DNA from: Paracrocinitomix mangrovi
GTDB lineage: Bacteria > Bacteroidota > Bacteroidia > Flavobacteriales_D > Crocinitomicaceae
NCBI RefSeq assembly: GCF_019740355.2
Contig: NZ_CP091819.1
Span: 1,798,001-1,862,000, forward strand
Direction: 5' to 3'
Length of the DNA: 64,000 bases
Under the pieces are notes generated by a model, which saw only the letters and a program-made list of their open reading frames with translations, made no database searches and was not told where the DNA came from. Positions 22,297 through 30,880 of the stretch are shown here, piece after piece. Positions within the stretch are counted from its first letter, which is position 1. The number at the start of each line of letters is the position of its first letter. The position numbers were made by a program, and so were the translations under genes.

Positions 22297-24189
22297 ATGA
22301 AAAACCTTTTCCTTTTGTTCGTTATAGTTATTTCATGTAATGCCAAGGCTAAAAACAATAACTCAACAACCGTTGAAATAAAAAAAATATTCAGCACGCA
22401 TTATGATCAATTACTAATTGAATTAGATCTGCTAAAATCGATAGTGCAAACAGAGAATTTTCAGGTGGAAAAGGTGAAATCTCAGTTTTTCAAAACGCGA
22501 ATTGCCTATAAAAATACTGAAGCACTTTTTGAATACTTTGATCGTCAATTTGTGAAAGATCACATCAACGGAGCTCCACTTCCATCTTTAGAGAGAAAAG
22601 CAACCAGTATTGAAAGTATTATTGAACCTACAGGATTTCAAACATTGGAGGAAGCTATTGTTGAAAATGATCGTGAAGCAATCGTTCATTTGGTGGATAG
22701 ACTTCATCATCATGGACATGAATTTAAACAATATATCCAGCCCATCAATTTAACAGACAGAATGGTATTTGAGGCCATGCGTGAAGAACTTGTTAGAATT
22801 ACCGCTTTAGGCATTACAGGCTTTGACACTCCTAGCAGTGAAAATACCATCAATGAAAACAAAACTGCCTGGAAATCAATCTCAGAACTGCTTGAAGTTT
22901 ATTATCCCTACATACCTTCTGATACACAAAATGAATACAACACCATCTTTAAAAATGGAAACCAACATTTTGAGAACGCAAACTTTGACAATTTTGACAG
23001 ATTCGCTTTCATTGCAAATTGTTTAGACCCTGTATATGGTAAATTATTGGAGACGCAAAAACAACTTTACATTGAAACAAAAGACTTAGTATATGACAAT
23101 GAATTCAGTGTTAATTACTTATCTAAAAGCATTTTTGATACAGATTTCCTAAACTACAAATACTACTCTTCCTATTCAAATTCAGGGAACGAAAAACAAC
23201 GTCAGGAATTAGGCAAGATTTTATTCTTTGATCCTATTTTATCCCAAAATAATGAAAGAGCTTGTGCATCTTGTCATGATCCTAAAATGGCTTTCACTGA
23301 TGGAGCTAAAAAATCTATGGCATTTGATGGTGAAGGTACAGTTGATAGAAATGCACCTACACTTATCAATTCAGTTTTCAATACGCGATTTTTTTGGGAT
23401 GCCCGAGCATCAACTCCAGAAGAACAAGCTGAACATGTAATCTTTAGTCCAAAAGAATTCAATACAAATTATCAAGAGATTGCTGACAAAATAATGTCTA
23501 GCGAAGAATACATTCAATTGTTCAATGAAGCGTATCCCAACATTAAAAAAGTAAACAAATACACTATAGTTGCAAGTCTGGCTGCATATGTTCAATCATT
23601 AAAATCATTTGATTCAGCTTTTGATAAAATGATGCGCTTGGAAAAAGTAGAAAATCAAGCCGAAATTGTAGCGGGTTTTAATCTTTTCTCAGGAAAAGCA
23701 GCCTGCGCAACTTGTCATTTCATTCCAACATTTGCGGGCAATGTACCTCCATTATATGTAGACACAGAGACTGAAGTAGTGGGAATTCCAACTTCCAATA
23801 TTAAATCAAAAGCTGAATTGGATAATGACATGGGAAGATACAACAATGGACGACCTAGAGAAAGAGCGTACTTTAACAAATTCTCATTCAAAACACCCAC
23901 CTTACGAAACATAGCTGTTACAGGACCTTACATGCACAATGGCGTATTTGAAACGCTAGAAGAAGTGGTAGATTTTTATGATGTTGGTGGTGGACATGGA
24001 TGGGGAATAGCTCCTGAAAACACTACTCTACCCTCAGATTCACTCAACTTAAGCAAAGAAGAAAAGACAGCATTGATAGTTTTCATGCAATCACTAACAG
24101 ATTTTGAATCATTTTTAGAAATTCCTGAAAGTCTGCCAAAATCATCTAATGCTGAATTGAATAAAAGACCTATAGGAGGAGCTTATTAA
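22297..24189 (+). CDS. Di-haem cytochrome c peroxidase/MauG-like protein with helical N-terminal extension
   Basis: A signal or lipoprotein-like N-terminus (FVIVISCNAKA, Cys14) is followed by about 270 residues of mostly helical sequence. This part contains GFQTLEEAI and RIAYKNTEALFEYFD, faintly reminiscent of imelysin-type domains. The C-terminal half is a cytochrome c peroxidase domain with two c-type haem motifs, CASCH at 323-327 and CATCH at 470-474, and the usual segments GKILFFDPILSQN, RNAPTLINSVFNTRFFWDARA and TPTLRNIAVTGPYMHNGVF. It should act outside the cytoplasmic membrane, reducing peroxide or oxidising a partner. The unusual part is the long N-terminal domain. Confidence 0.85.
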   Translation: MKNLFLLFVIVISCNAKAKNNNSTTVEIKKIFSTHYDQLLIELDLLKSIVQTENFQVEKVKSQFFKTRIAYKNTEALFEYFDRQFVKDHINGAPLPSLERKATSIESIIEPTGFQTLEEAIVENDREAIVHLVDRLHHHGHEFKQYIQPINLTDRMVFEAMREELVRITALGITGFDTPSSENTINENKTAWKSISELLEVYYPYIPSDTQNEYNTIFKNGNQHFENANFDNFDRFAFIANCLDPVYGKLLETQKQLYIETKDLVYDNEFSVNYLSKSIFDTDFLNYKYYSSYSNSGNEKQRQELGKILFFDPILSQNNERACASCHDPKMAFTDGAKKSMAFDGEGTVDRNAPTLINSVFNTRFFWDARASTPEEQAEHVIFSPKEFNTNYQEIADKIMSSEEYIQLFNEAYPNIKKVNKYTIVASLAAYVQSLKSFDSAFDKMMRLEKVENQAEIVAGFNLFSGKAACATCHFIPTFAGNVPPLYVDTETEVVGIPTSNIKSKAELDNDMGRYNNGRPRERAYFNKFSFKTPTLRNIAVTGPYMHNGVFETLEEVVDFYDVGGGHGWGIAPENTTLPSDSLNLSKEEKTALIVFMQSLTDFESFLEIPESLPKSSNAELNKRPIGGAY

Positions 24190-24206
24190 TTTTCTACTTT
24201 AGTAAA

Positions 24207-24986
24207 ATGCTCAAGCTGTTAACACTAGCTATTTTACTTGGTCTGATCTCAAAAACTTCCTATTCACAATATGAATTAAAGCCTTATTGTGATATATATG
24301 TTTCTTTAAATGGAACTGATTATGACCCCGATATTCCTTTTGCCCCAAATAAAAAAAAGGCAGATCCTTTTATCGTGATTAAAAGAAATGGAGAAGTTTT
24401 TGTTCAATCAAGCGTAGATGAAAATTCTACTACTTTTTATTTCAAATTTCAAGATTCCACTTTCAATGAAACGGATACAATCAGTTTCATTTTGTATGAT
24501 GACGACATGGTATTCAACGATCATATATTAACCTTTTCATTGATATGGGGAGAGTTTTTGAAGGAAAGCAAATTCGAATATGTAACAAGTTATAAAAATG
24601 AAGTAGCTAGGCTTAAAAAAATCTATCCTGTCACTGTAATGTTGAAATCCGTGAATTTTGATCCGACCAAGGAATTTGTTGACAAAAAAATACTTCGGAA
24701 AATTAAAAAACATGGAATCTATTGGACCATAAATAGAAATATTAATGGTGAAATAGTAAAGTTCGAAAAACTGACAACTTACAAATGGAATTGTGAAGGA
24801 CTACCAACAATTCAAAAATATCCGCACAAAAGCATCAACTTTGATGTATACTACAAACCCGACAAATACTGGTCAAAATTCAAAATCCCATACAACGAGA
24901 TGTCTTTGTATAAAACCGAACACACTATAAAAACCAAAATTGGAACCTTTACGGTGAATTTGGAAATAATTAAAGGAAACAAATAA
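24207..24986 (+). CDS. Secreted protein with a C2-like beta domain
   Basis: A signal peptide (MLKLLTLAILLGLISKTSYSQ) is followed by CDIYVSLNGTDYDPDIPF and ADPFIVIKRNGEVFVQSSVDENSTTFYFKF, then TDTISFILYDDDMVFNDHI. The order of a DP-containing strand, an F-x-F strand and a final YDDD acidic loop is similar to C2 domains, where such acidic residues bind calcium. The second half (residues ~135-259) is basic with no recognised domain. It starts 17 nt after the peroxidase gene and may be co-transcribed. The C2 assignment is by pattern only. Confidence 0.55.
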   Translation: MLKLLTLAILLGLISKTSYSQYELKPYCDIYVSLNGTDYDPDIPFAPNKKKADPFIVIKRNGEVFVQSSVDENSTTFYFKFQDSTFNETDTISFILYDDDMVFNDHILTFSLIWGEFLKESKFEYVTSYKNEVARLKKIYPVTVMLKSVNFDPTKEFVDKKILRKIKKHGIYWTINRNINGEIVKFEKLTTYKWNCEGLPTIQKYPHKSINFDVYYKPDKYWSKFKIPYNEMSLYKTEHTIKTKIGTFTVNLEIIKGNK

Positions 24987-24987
24987 C

Positions 24988-25038
24988 GGTTCGTGATACA
25001 TTTCTTACCATTCCCAAATTGAATACTGTTGTTCGTGA
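24988..25038 (+). promoter_or_regulatory. Candidate LytTR-type repeat upstream of the sensor kinase gene
   Basis: GTTCGTGA occurs at 24989-24996 and again at 25031-25038, 42 bp apart, which is twice the 21-bp period expected for LytTR repeats. A weak middle copy (ATTCCCAA) lies at 25010. The same core, GTTCATG, forms the clear 21-bp repeat before the downstream secreted-protein gene. The site is 53 bp upstream of the kinase ATG. Confidence 0.45.
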
Positions 25039-25090
25039 AACGGGGCTTTCTTAACAATTTAATTTCATTAGTTTTTGGTAATTTGGTCGG

Positions 25091-27970
25091 ATGCGTTTCT
25101 GGGTATTTATCATATCGTTACTTCCCTATTATCTAATTGGTCAACAGCCCAGTCATTATCGCATTGGAGAAGATCAATTTTCAGGAATTGATATATATGA
25201 TCTGTATCAAGATAAGAATGACTACATATGGATAAGCTCAAATGATGGTTTGTACAGTTATGATGGCTATCAATTCACAAAGTTTGCGAATACGCAAATG
25301 AAGAATCGTTCGCTATTCAATATAGTTGAGGACAAAAACGGAGCAATATATTGTAATAACTTATATGGTCAAATTTTCAAAGTAGTTGAGGATTCTTTAA
25401 AATTAATTTACACTGTTCCAGATTCCCTCAAATATGAGAATGTATATTACAATATTGATGATCAGAACAATATTGTTTTTGCTTCAAATGGTGTCTATCG
25501 TGTAGAAAATAATGAACCTGTATTTTTAAAATCAAACAACAAATTTGCCTGTCACATACCAAAATCATCTGATGGGGAACTTGCCATTTACAGTGGTCAT
25601 GACCAGAAGATTTATTATTTAAAAAATGGAGAAATAAGGCTCAAACCGCAATCTGAAATTCCTCTTGAAAGCATTTTCAACTCTTTATACATATACCTTG
25701 ATATAAAATATGGAAATGAATATTTTCATGAACACCGCTCTACCAACTTATTCAGATTCCAAAATAACCAATGGGAACAAATAATTAACGAAGAAGAAAA
25801 TACCGAATACAATACTTTAAAATGGATTTTTTTAAAAAATTGTATTCTAAGAGCAAGTTTCAATGGTGGAGCTAATGCATTTGACTTGAACGGAAATCCA
25901 TTGTTTGATGGGAATTTAATATTTCCAAATTTTCAATTGTCTTGTGGCTTTGTTGATAGAGAAGGAAATATTTGGTTAGGTACACTTGGTAAAGGAATGA
26001 TTATAGTTCCAAACTTAAACATCATTGATTTTAAAAACCACCCTTTATTGAGAGATGATGATTTGCTTAGTATTACCTCAGATGAAAATGGCAACATTTA
26101 CGTAGGTGGCTTCAGTGGAAATGTATATCAATTTAAGGAAAACCAAGTTCAAACTTTGGTAACTAACAATTTTAGAGTAGAATTTCTCCAATACGTCAAT
26201 GCCAATGATCATCTTTTACTTGGTCAAAATAAGTATGACCTATCCAAAGATGAAATTGTAAGCAACCGAATCTCAAGTGTAAAAGGATGTGCCCAAATTG
26301 GCCCGACAGAATTCTTGATGGCAACAAATGTTAATCTTAAGTATTTAAGTATTGCTTCAAACCCCTTTTTAAATGCAGAAATAAGCCAATTTAAAAATTT
26401 AGGCCAGGACCCTAGTAAATTATATGAATTTAATCTTGGTAGATGTACTACTGTTGCTTATGACAAGGATAAAAATGAAATTTGGGCAGGCACAAGTAGT
26501 GGCGTCAAGCTGATAAAAACAGACACAATAATTTCTATTAACAAAAATGAAGAACCTATTGCAGCCATCAATATAGAATTAAGCGATAAACAAGTTTGGA
26601 TAGCCACCCCAAATAACGGGATATTGATTTTTGAAAATTACCGGGTAGTAGATGAGTTGAATGATAAGAATGGATTACTTTCAAATGAGATAATTACCAT
26701 GAAGAAAAATGATGATCTGATGCTTATTGCAACAAAAAAGGGTCTGGTCATTAGGAATTTAAAGAATCATGAGACAAGTTACATGACAATAATGCAAGGA
26801 TTAAATTCCAATAGAATTCTTGATCTGGAATTGGTGGGAGATAAATTATGGTTGATAAATGGAGAGACAATTCAAATAATTGGTTTAAAAGACATTTTAA
26901 ACAACAACACTAAACCACAGATTGAAATAAGATCTATTAAGGTGAATGATGAGGAAATTGATCCGTCAAAAAGTGAATTTGACTACAACGAAGATCAGTT
27001 TGAATTTCATTTTGTATCTATTGCTTTTAGACATAGAGGCACTATGACTTATCAATATCGATTAGAAGGTGTAGATGAAAATTGGCAAACCACGAACTAT
27101 CTAAACAACTCAATTAGATATACTTCAATTCCTCCGGGAGAGTACGCTTTTACAGTTAAATCTGTAAACACGGATGGGATATCTTCCAATCCGGTTGAAT
27201 ACAAGTTTAAAATTGCTGCTCCTTTTTGGTCAACCTGGTGGTTTTATAGCTTATGTATTATAGGAGTAATATTAATCATTGCAGGATACTTTCTTATAAG
27301 ATTGTCAATTGTAAAAAAACGTCTGCAACTGGAAAAGCAGTTAAAAGCATCAGAAGTAACAGCTATAAAAGCACAAATGAATCCGCACTTTGTATTTAAC
27401 GCCCTAAACTCAGTGCAGGATTTAATTATGCAAAATGACATCCGAGAATCAAATATTTACTTAGGTAAGTTTGCAGATCTGATGCGCAAAACTTTGGATT
27501 ATTCAGGAAAGGATAAAATTTCATTAAGAGAAGAGATTAATCTTTTAAAACTTTACTTAGACCTTGAAAAGCTGAGGTTTGGTGAAGATTTTATATTTGA
27601 ATTATCTGAAAATTTAGGTCAAAATGATGCGGACGAAATTATGATCCCTCCAATGTTACTGCAACCGTATATTGAAAATGCAATAAAACATGGTCTTTTA
27701 CACAAAGAGGGAGATAAAAGATTATCTATTAATTTCTCAGTAAACAACTCGCATCTAATTTGTGTAATCACAGATAACGGAATTGGAAGAAAAAAATCAT
27801 CCGAAATTAAAGATCGTCAATCTTACGTACACAATTCTTTTGCTTCAGAGGCTATTCAAAAAAGGTTGGATTTAGTCAATACATTTGAAGATCAAAAAAT
27901 CACTTTAGAAATTTCTGACATTGATACAGAAGGTACGGGAACTAAAGTAGTTGTGAAATTCCCAATATAA
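25091..27970 (+). CDS. Membrane sensor histidine kinase: beta-propeller, Y_Y_Y domain and LytS-type kinase
   Basis: A signal peptide (MRFWVFIISLLPYYLIGQ) leads into a large extracytoplasmic part of two-component propeller repeats (IYDLYQDKNDYIWISSNDGLYSYDG near 35, FVDREGNIWLGTLGKGM near 291, IWAGTSSGVKLI near 466). The Y_Y_Y domain follows near residues 640-705 (YQYRLEGVDENWQTT, IPPGEYAFTVK). One transmembrane helix is at ~712-740. The cytoplasmic kinase has the LytS-type H-box QMNPHFVFNALNS, with His766 the phosphoacceptor, and an ATPase domain (YIENAIKHG, DNGIG). Its partner is very probably the LytTR regulator at 29698. The signal sensed is unknown. Confidence 0.9.
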   Translation: MRFWVFIISLLPYYLIGQQPSHYRIGEDQFSGIDIYDLYQDKNDYIWISSNDGLYSYDGYQFTKFANTQMKNRSLFNIVEDKNGAIYCNNLYGQIFKVVEDSLKLIYTVPDSLKYENVYYNIDDQNNIVFASNGVYRVENNEPVFLKSNNKFACHIPKSSDGELAIYSGHDQKIYYLKNGEIRLKPQSEIPLESIFNSLYIYLDIKYGNEYFHEHRSTNLFRFQNNQWEQIINEEENTEYNTLKWIFLKNCILRASFNGGANAFDLNGNPLFDGNLIFPNFQLSCGFVDREGNIWLGTLGKGMIIVPNLNIIDFKNHPLLRDDDLLSITSDENGNIYVGGFSGNVYQFKENQVQTLVTNNFRVEFLQYVNANDHLLLGQNKYDLSKDEIVSNRISSVKGCAQIGPTEFLMATNVNLKYLSIASNPFLNAEISQFKNLGQDPSKLYEFNLGRCTTVAYDKDKNEIWAGTSSGVKLIKTDTIISINKNEEPIAAINIELSDKQVWIATPNNGILIFENYRVVDELNDKNGLLSNEIITMKKNDDLMLIATKKGLVIRNLKNHETSYMTIMQGLNSNRILDLELVGDKLWLINGETIQIIGLKDILNNNTKPQIEIRSIKVNDEEIDPSKSEFDYNEDQFEFHFVSIAFRHRGTMTYQYRLEGVDENWQTTNYLNNSIRYTSIPPGEYAFTVKSVNTDGISSNPVEYKFKIAAPFWSTWWFYSLCIIGVILIIAGYFLIRLSIVKKRLQLEKQLKASEVTAIKAQMNPHFVFNALNSVQDLIMQNDIRESNIYLGKFADLMRKTLDYSGKDKISLREEINLLKLYLDLEKLRFGEDFIFELSENLGQNDADEIMIPPMLLQPYIENAIKHGLLHKEGDKRLSINFSVNNSHLICVITDNGIGRKKSSEIKDRQSYVHNSFASEAIQKRLDLVNTFEDQKITLEISDIDTEGTGTKVVVKFPI

Positions 27971-27987
27971 TTTAAGAAGTAGCAAAT

Positions 27988-28017
27988 ACAGTTCATGAAC
28001 TCAAGTCTGCAGTTCAT
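27988..28017 (+). promoter_or_regulatory. LytTR-type response-regulator binding site (direct repeat)
   Basis: ACAGTTCAT (27988-27996) and GCAGTTCAT (28009-28017) form a 9-bp direct repeat with a 12-bp gap. The published LytTR-family consensus is a 9-bp direct repeat of the form [TA][AC][CA]GTTN[AG][TG] with a 12-13 bp gap. The first copy fits all nine positions and the second fits eight. A candidate promoter begins 10 bp downstream, so an activator position is plausible. The likely regulator is encoded at 29698-30453. Confidence 0.7.
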
Positions 28018-28027
28018 GGATTTGGTA

Positions 28028-28058
28028 TTGTAATAATCTTTCTAGCGATTCAAATTTG
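28028..28058 (+). promoter_or_regulatory. Candidate promoter of the secreted-protein gene at 28134
   Basis: TTG at 28028-28030 and CAAATTTG at 28051-28058 are spaced by 20 nt, close to the Bacteroidota -33/-7 arrangement (the first base of the -7 deviates from TAnnTTTG). A weak -7 next to an upstream direct repeat suits an activated promoter. Confidence 0.45.
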
Positions 28059-28133
28059 TCTCAGAATTAATTATCCCTCCGGGTTTTAAAACATTTTAAA
28101 TCTGGAGCTATCAATCGAAAAAAGAAACTAATT

Positions 28134-29519
28134 ATGAACAAGTTAATATTATCAGCAGGACTAATATTGAGTACACTTAGTCTAAAAGCACAGGAAACAC
28201 TTTATTACTTCGCAAAACCGGTAAATGTTTGTGACAATGGACAAATAACTGGTCTTTCAAAAAAAATAACATTAAAAAGAGATGGTGGAAATGCAACCAT
28301 TCAATTAACAAGCATTGATTGCAATAAATCTATCGAAACAATGAGTCTTGGGAAAGTAGAGGGAAAAGGAGATGCCTTTTTTTCCAAAAAAGACAAACAG
28401 GGAGTTATTGTTGAAAATGAAACGTTATACTATGTTGTTGAAAAAGATGGAAAGTACAACATTGTTGTAGGTGCGCATACAGATAAAAAAACAGCAAAAA
28501 CTATTGATGCAAGTGCAGGTCAAAGCACATATGAAGCTTCTCTGAACAAATTCTCAAGCATGATAGGCTCTAAGGAGAGTGAGGCTGCAAATGCAGCTAA
28601 AATGGCTAAAGTTGTAGCTTTAAACGACGCTAAATACTCCGATAAATATGGTGTTTCTGGAATGTATTTTTTCTCTGATCTAATTGGATACGGAAAATCT
28701 ACTTCAGGTTCAAGAGGAGGACCTAAAGATTATGAGCACTATGCAAAAGGAGCCAATTTAGAATTTAAGGAATCTGATAACGAAAAATACAAGTCAACTC
28801 TATTTGTTCATTACGGAGATGGTAAAAAAATTGAAGGTTATATGAATAACACCAATGAAGTAAGAGAAGGTAAAATGACCGTTATGGATGCCAATTTTGA
28901 ATTCGGTCAAACTGAATTACCTTTCAGATACGCTACAATGATAGAGAAGGATCTATTTTTAATTAGAGCAGAAGGATATGACTATTATGCTCAAGAAGGT
29001 TCTGGTCTCGATTGTTCTCAAATTGTTAGCTGGAAAGATGGAAAAACTAATGTTTTCTTAATGGGAAAAAACAAACAAAGAATTGATGAACTAAAAAATG
29101 ATCCCGATCAATTGATAAAAGTGATTCAAGAATCCATCACTAAAAGTTGCAATGCTAGAAGAAATGCTGAAAAACAAGCTTTACCTAGACAAGGAATGGT
29201 AAGCAGTTCTATTAAATCAAAAGCTACACAAGCTGCTAAAGATTTGGCTGCTCAATACAAATGGAAAAGTAGAATTGTACAGTATTGTTATATCACAGGT
29301 AAAGAGTGGAGTACTTTGAGAAATAGAAATACAGGAGTTATTACCGGAAGAGAAATTGCCGGAGTAATGGTAACTAAAACTCCTGATGGATTATGCGAAT
29401 TCTCAAATATCATAATTGGACAGAGATACGACGGATCTAACTACGGGAACACTTATATCGGCGGAGCTACAGGAATTAGAATCCCTACTGATTGTTCAGG
29501 TTCAACAAAGTATAAGTAA
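28134..29519 (+). CDS. Secreted protein of unknown function, probable target of the neighbouring LytTR system
   Basis: The signal peptide is MNKLILSAGLILSTLSLKAQ. The mature protein (about 440 residues) has an N-terminal beta-rich part with ETLYYFAKPVNVCDNGQ, which ends at a lysine-rich segment. The middle holds AKYSDKYGVSGMYFFSDLIGYGKST and a repeated YDYYAQEGSG-like part. The C-terminal region has many basic residues (SCNARRNAEKQALPRQG, KWKSRIVQYCYITGKEW) and ends in polar glycine-rich sequence. I see no known domain and no T9SS sorting motif. It sits between the histidine kinase and the LytTR regulator and has a LytTR-type repeat upstream. It may be an effector or a signal carrier of that system. 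Confidence 0.7.
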   Translation: MNKLILSAGLILSTLSLKAQETLYYFAKPVNVCDNGQITGLSKKITLKRDGGNATIQLTSIDCNKSIETMSLGKVEGKGDAFFSKKDKQGVIVENETLYYVVEKDGKYNIVVGAHTDKKTAKTIDASAGQSTYEASLNKFSSMIGSKESEAANAAKMAKVVALNDAKYSDKYGVSGMYFFSDLIGYGKSTSGSRGGPKDYEHYAKGANLEFKESDNEKYKSTLFVHYGDGKKIEGYMNNTNEVREGKMTVMDANFEFGQTELPFRYATMIEKDLFLIRAEGYDYYAQEGSGLDCSQIVSWKDGKTNVFLMGKNKQRIDELKNDPDQLIKVIQESITKSCNARRNAEKQALPRQGMVSSSIKSKATQAAKDLAAQYKWKSRIVQYCYITGKEWSTLRNRNTGVITGREIAGVMVTKTPDGLCEFSNIIIGQRYDGSNYGNTYIGGATGIRIPTDCSGSTKYK

Positions 29520-29580
29520 TCTAATCGAGAAATTTCTCAAAGTATTTAACCTTGAACTTACTGATTAAACCCTAGGAAAA

Positions 29581-29614
29581 GAGGAGGTTGTTATTTTTAA
29601 CGCCTCCTTTTTTT
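29581..29614 (+). terminator. Intrinsic terminator after the gene at 28134
   Basis: GGAGGTTGTTA-TTTT-TAACGCCTCC forms a stem with one wobble pair, followed by seven T's. It separates the secreted-protein gene from the downstream regulator gene, which should therefore have its own promoter. Confidence 0.8.
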
Positions 29615-29697
29615 GAACTAGTTTAAATTCATACCAACTGAAAATTTATTATTCTTTCTTGTTTTAATAAATGTCCATTTTTAAATAACTTTAATCC

Positions 29698-30453
29698 ATG
29701 TCTAAAATCAAGGCGATCATCATTGACGACGAAGAGCGAGCGAGACGCGTATTAAAAAATATGCTGAACGAATTCTGCAAAGATGTGGAGGTTATTGATT
29801 CTTCCTCCAATGTTCCGGATGGTGTTTTAGCCATCAATAATCTTAAGCCTGATGTCGTTTTTTTAGATATTGAAATGCCTAATTACTCTGGATTTGAATT
29901 GCTAGGATTTTTCAGAGATGTGGATTTTGAGATTGTTTTTGTTACAGCTTACAGCCAATATGCCATTCAGGCTTTTGAAGTGTCGGCGGTAGATTATTTA
30001 TTGAAACCTGTTCAGGTAGAGCAATTAGAAAATGCCATTCAAAAAGTAAAAGACAAAATCAACATTTCCAGCATGCAGGATAGGCTGGACACATTGAAGG
30101 TTAACTTATCAGGAAGCCAAATTCAAAAAATAGCTGTTCCCGTTTCTGATGGATTGGTATTTGTAAAAACAGAAGACATTTCACACATCAATGCAGATGG
30201 TTCCTATTCTAAAATATATCTGGCAGATGGAACCGATATGCTGGTTAGTAAAAAATTAAAGTATTTTGAGGAAATGCTAGAAGGAAAAGGCAACTTTTAC
30301 CGCGTTCACAGGTCACACCTGGTAAATCTTTCTTTCGTCAGAAAATACAATCGTCATCAAGGACAAGTAGAATTGGAAAACGATCACAAAGTAAATGTAT
30401 CCAGAGAAGGTAAATCAGCTTTTGAAGATACCTTGGCAGAATTTCATGGTTAA
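29698..30453 (+). CDS. LytTR family response regulator
   Basis: The N-terminal receiver domain has the acidic pair DD at residues 10-11, the phosphorylatable Asp57 in VVFLDIEMP, Thr in VFVTAYS near 82, and Lys in LLKPVQ near 103. The C-terminal LytTR DNA-binding domain contains IAVPVSDGLVFVKTEDISHINADGSYSKIYL near 144 and FYRVHRSHLVNLSFVRKYNR near 200. The length of 251 is typical. It should be phosphorylated by the LytS-type kinase at 25091 and bind direct repeats such as the one at 27988. The stop overlaps the convergent ferredoxin gene by four bases. Confidence 0.92.
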   Translation: MSKIKAIIIDDEERARRVLKNMLNEFCKDVEVIDSSSNVPDGVLAINNLKPDVVFLDIEMPNYSGFELLGFFRDVDFEIVFVTAYSQYAIQAFEVSAVDYLLKPVQVEQLENAIQKVKDKINISSMQDRLDTLKVNLSGSQIQKIAVPVSDGLVFVKTEDISHINADGSYSKIYLADGTDMLVSKKLKYFEEMLEGKGNFYRVHRSHLVNLSFVRKYNRHQGQVELENDHKVNVSREGKSAFEDTLAEFHG

Positions 30454-30779
30454 TTCCCCTCAGGAGCCAATCTTAAAACAATTCCATCAATCTCATCATT
30501 GATGTGAATTTGGCATCCTAATCTTGAATTGTCTTTTACAAAAAAGGCTTCATCCAACATATCCAACTCAGCATCTGATTGCTCCGGTAATTCGTGATCT
30601 GATTCCAAATAGCATTGACAAGTAGCACACATGGCCATTCCACCGCATCTACCCTCAACAGGTAGTTCATATGATTTACATACTTCCATTACGTTCATAT
30701 TCATGTCGGTTGGAGCCTCTAAATCATGGGTTACTCCTTCGCGATCAATAATATGGATGGTTATCATGTTATCTGCCAT
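30450..30779 (-). CDS. [2Fe-2S] ferredoxin, adrenodoxin type
   Basis: The 109-residue protein has the ligand pattern of adrenodoxin-like ferredoxins, C45-x5-C51-x2-C54 and C89, in GRCGGMAMCATCQCY and SRLGCQIH; an extra Cys56 lies beside the third ligand. The acidic region ESDHELPEQSDAELDMLDE is the usual partner-binding surface. It is an electron carrier in the cytosol. The gene lies 101 nt downstream of the FNR-like gene on the same strand, so the two likely form an electron-transfer pair. The final electron acceptor is not encoded nearby. Confidence 0.9.
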   Translation of the reverse strand: MADNMITIHIIDREGVTHDLEAPTDMNMNVMEVCKSYELPVEGRCGGMAMCATCQCYLESDHELPEQSDAELDMLDEAFFVKDNSRLGCQIHINDEIDGIVLRLAPEGN

Positions 30780-30828
30780 ATTTTTATAAAATTGAGTAAT
30801 TAATTAAACATACAAATCGCAGTATTTT

Positions 30829-30860
30829 ACTTGATACTAAAATACTCACTACTTGATACT
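30829..30860. repeat. Short direct repeat ACTTGATACT, 22-bp period
   Basis: ACTTGATACT occurs at 30829-30838 and 30851-30860, between the reductase and ferredoxin genes. The period of 22 bp is about two helical turns, which could suit a dimeric regulator. It may also be a chance repeat in AT-rich spacer DNA. Confidence 0.35.
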
Positions 30861-30880
30861 CTTTACATACTACTCATGAA

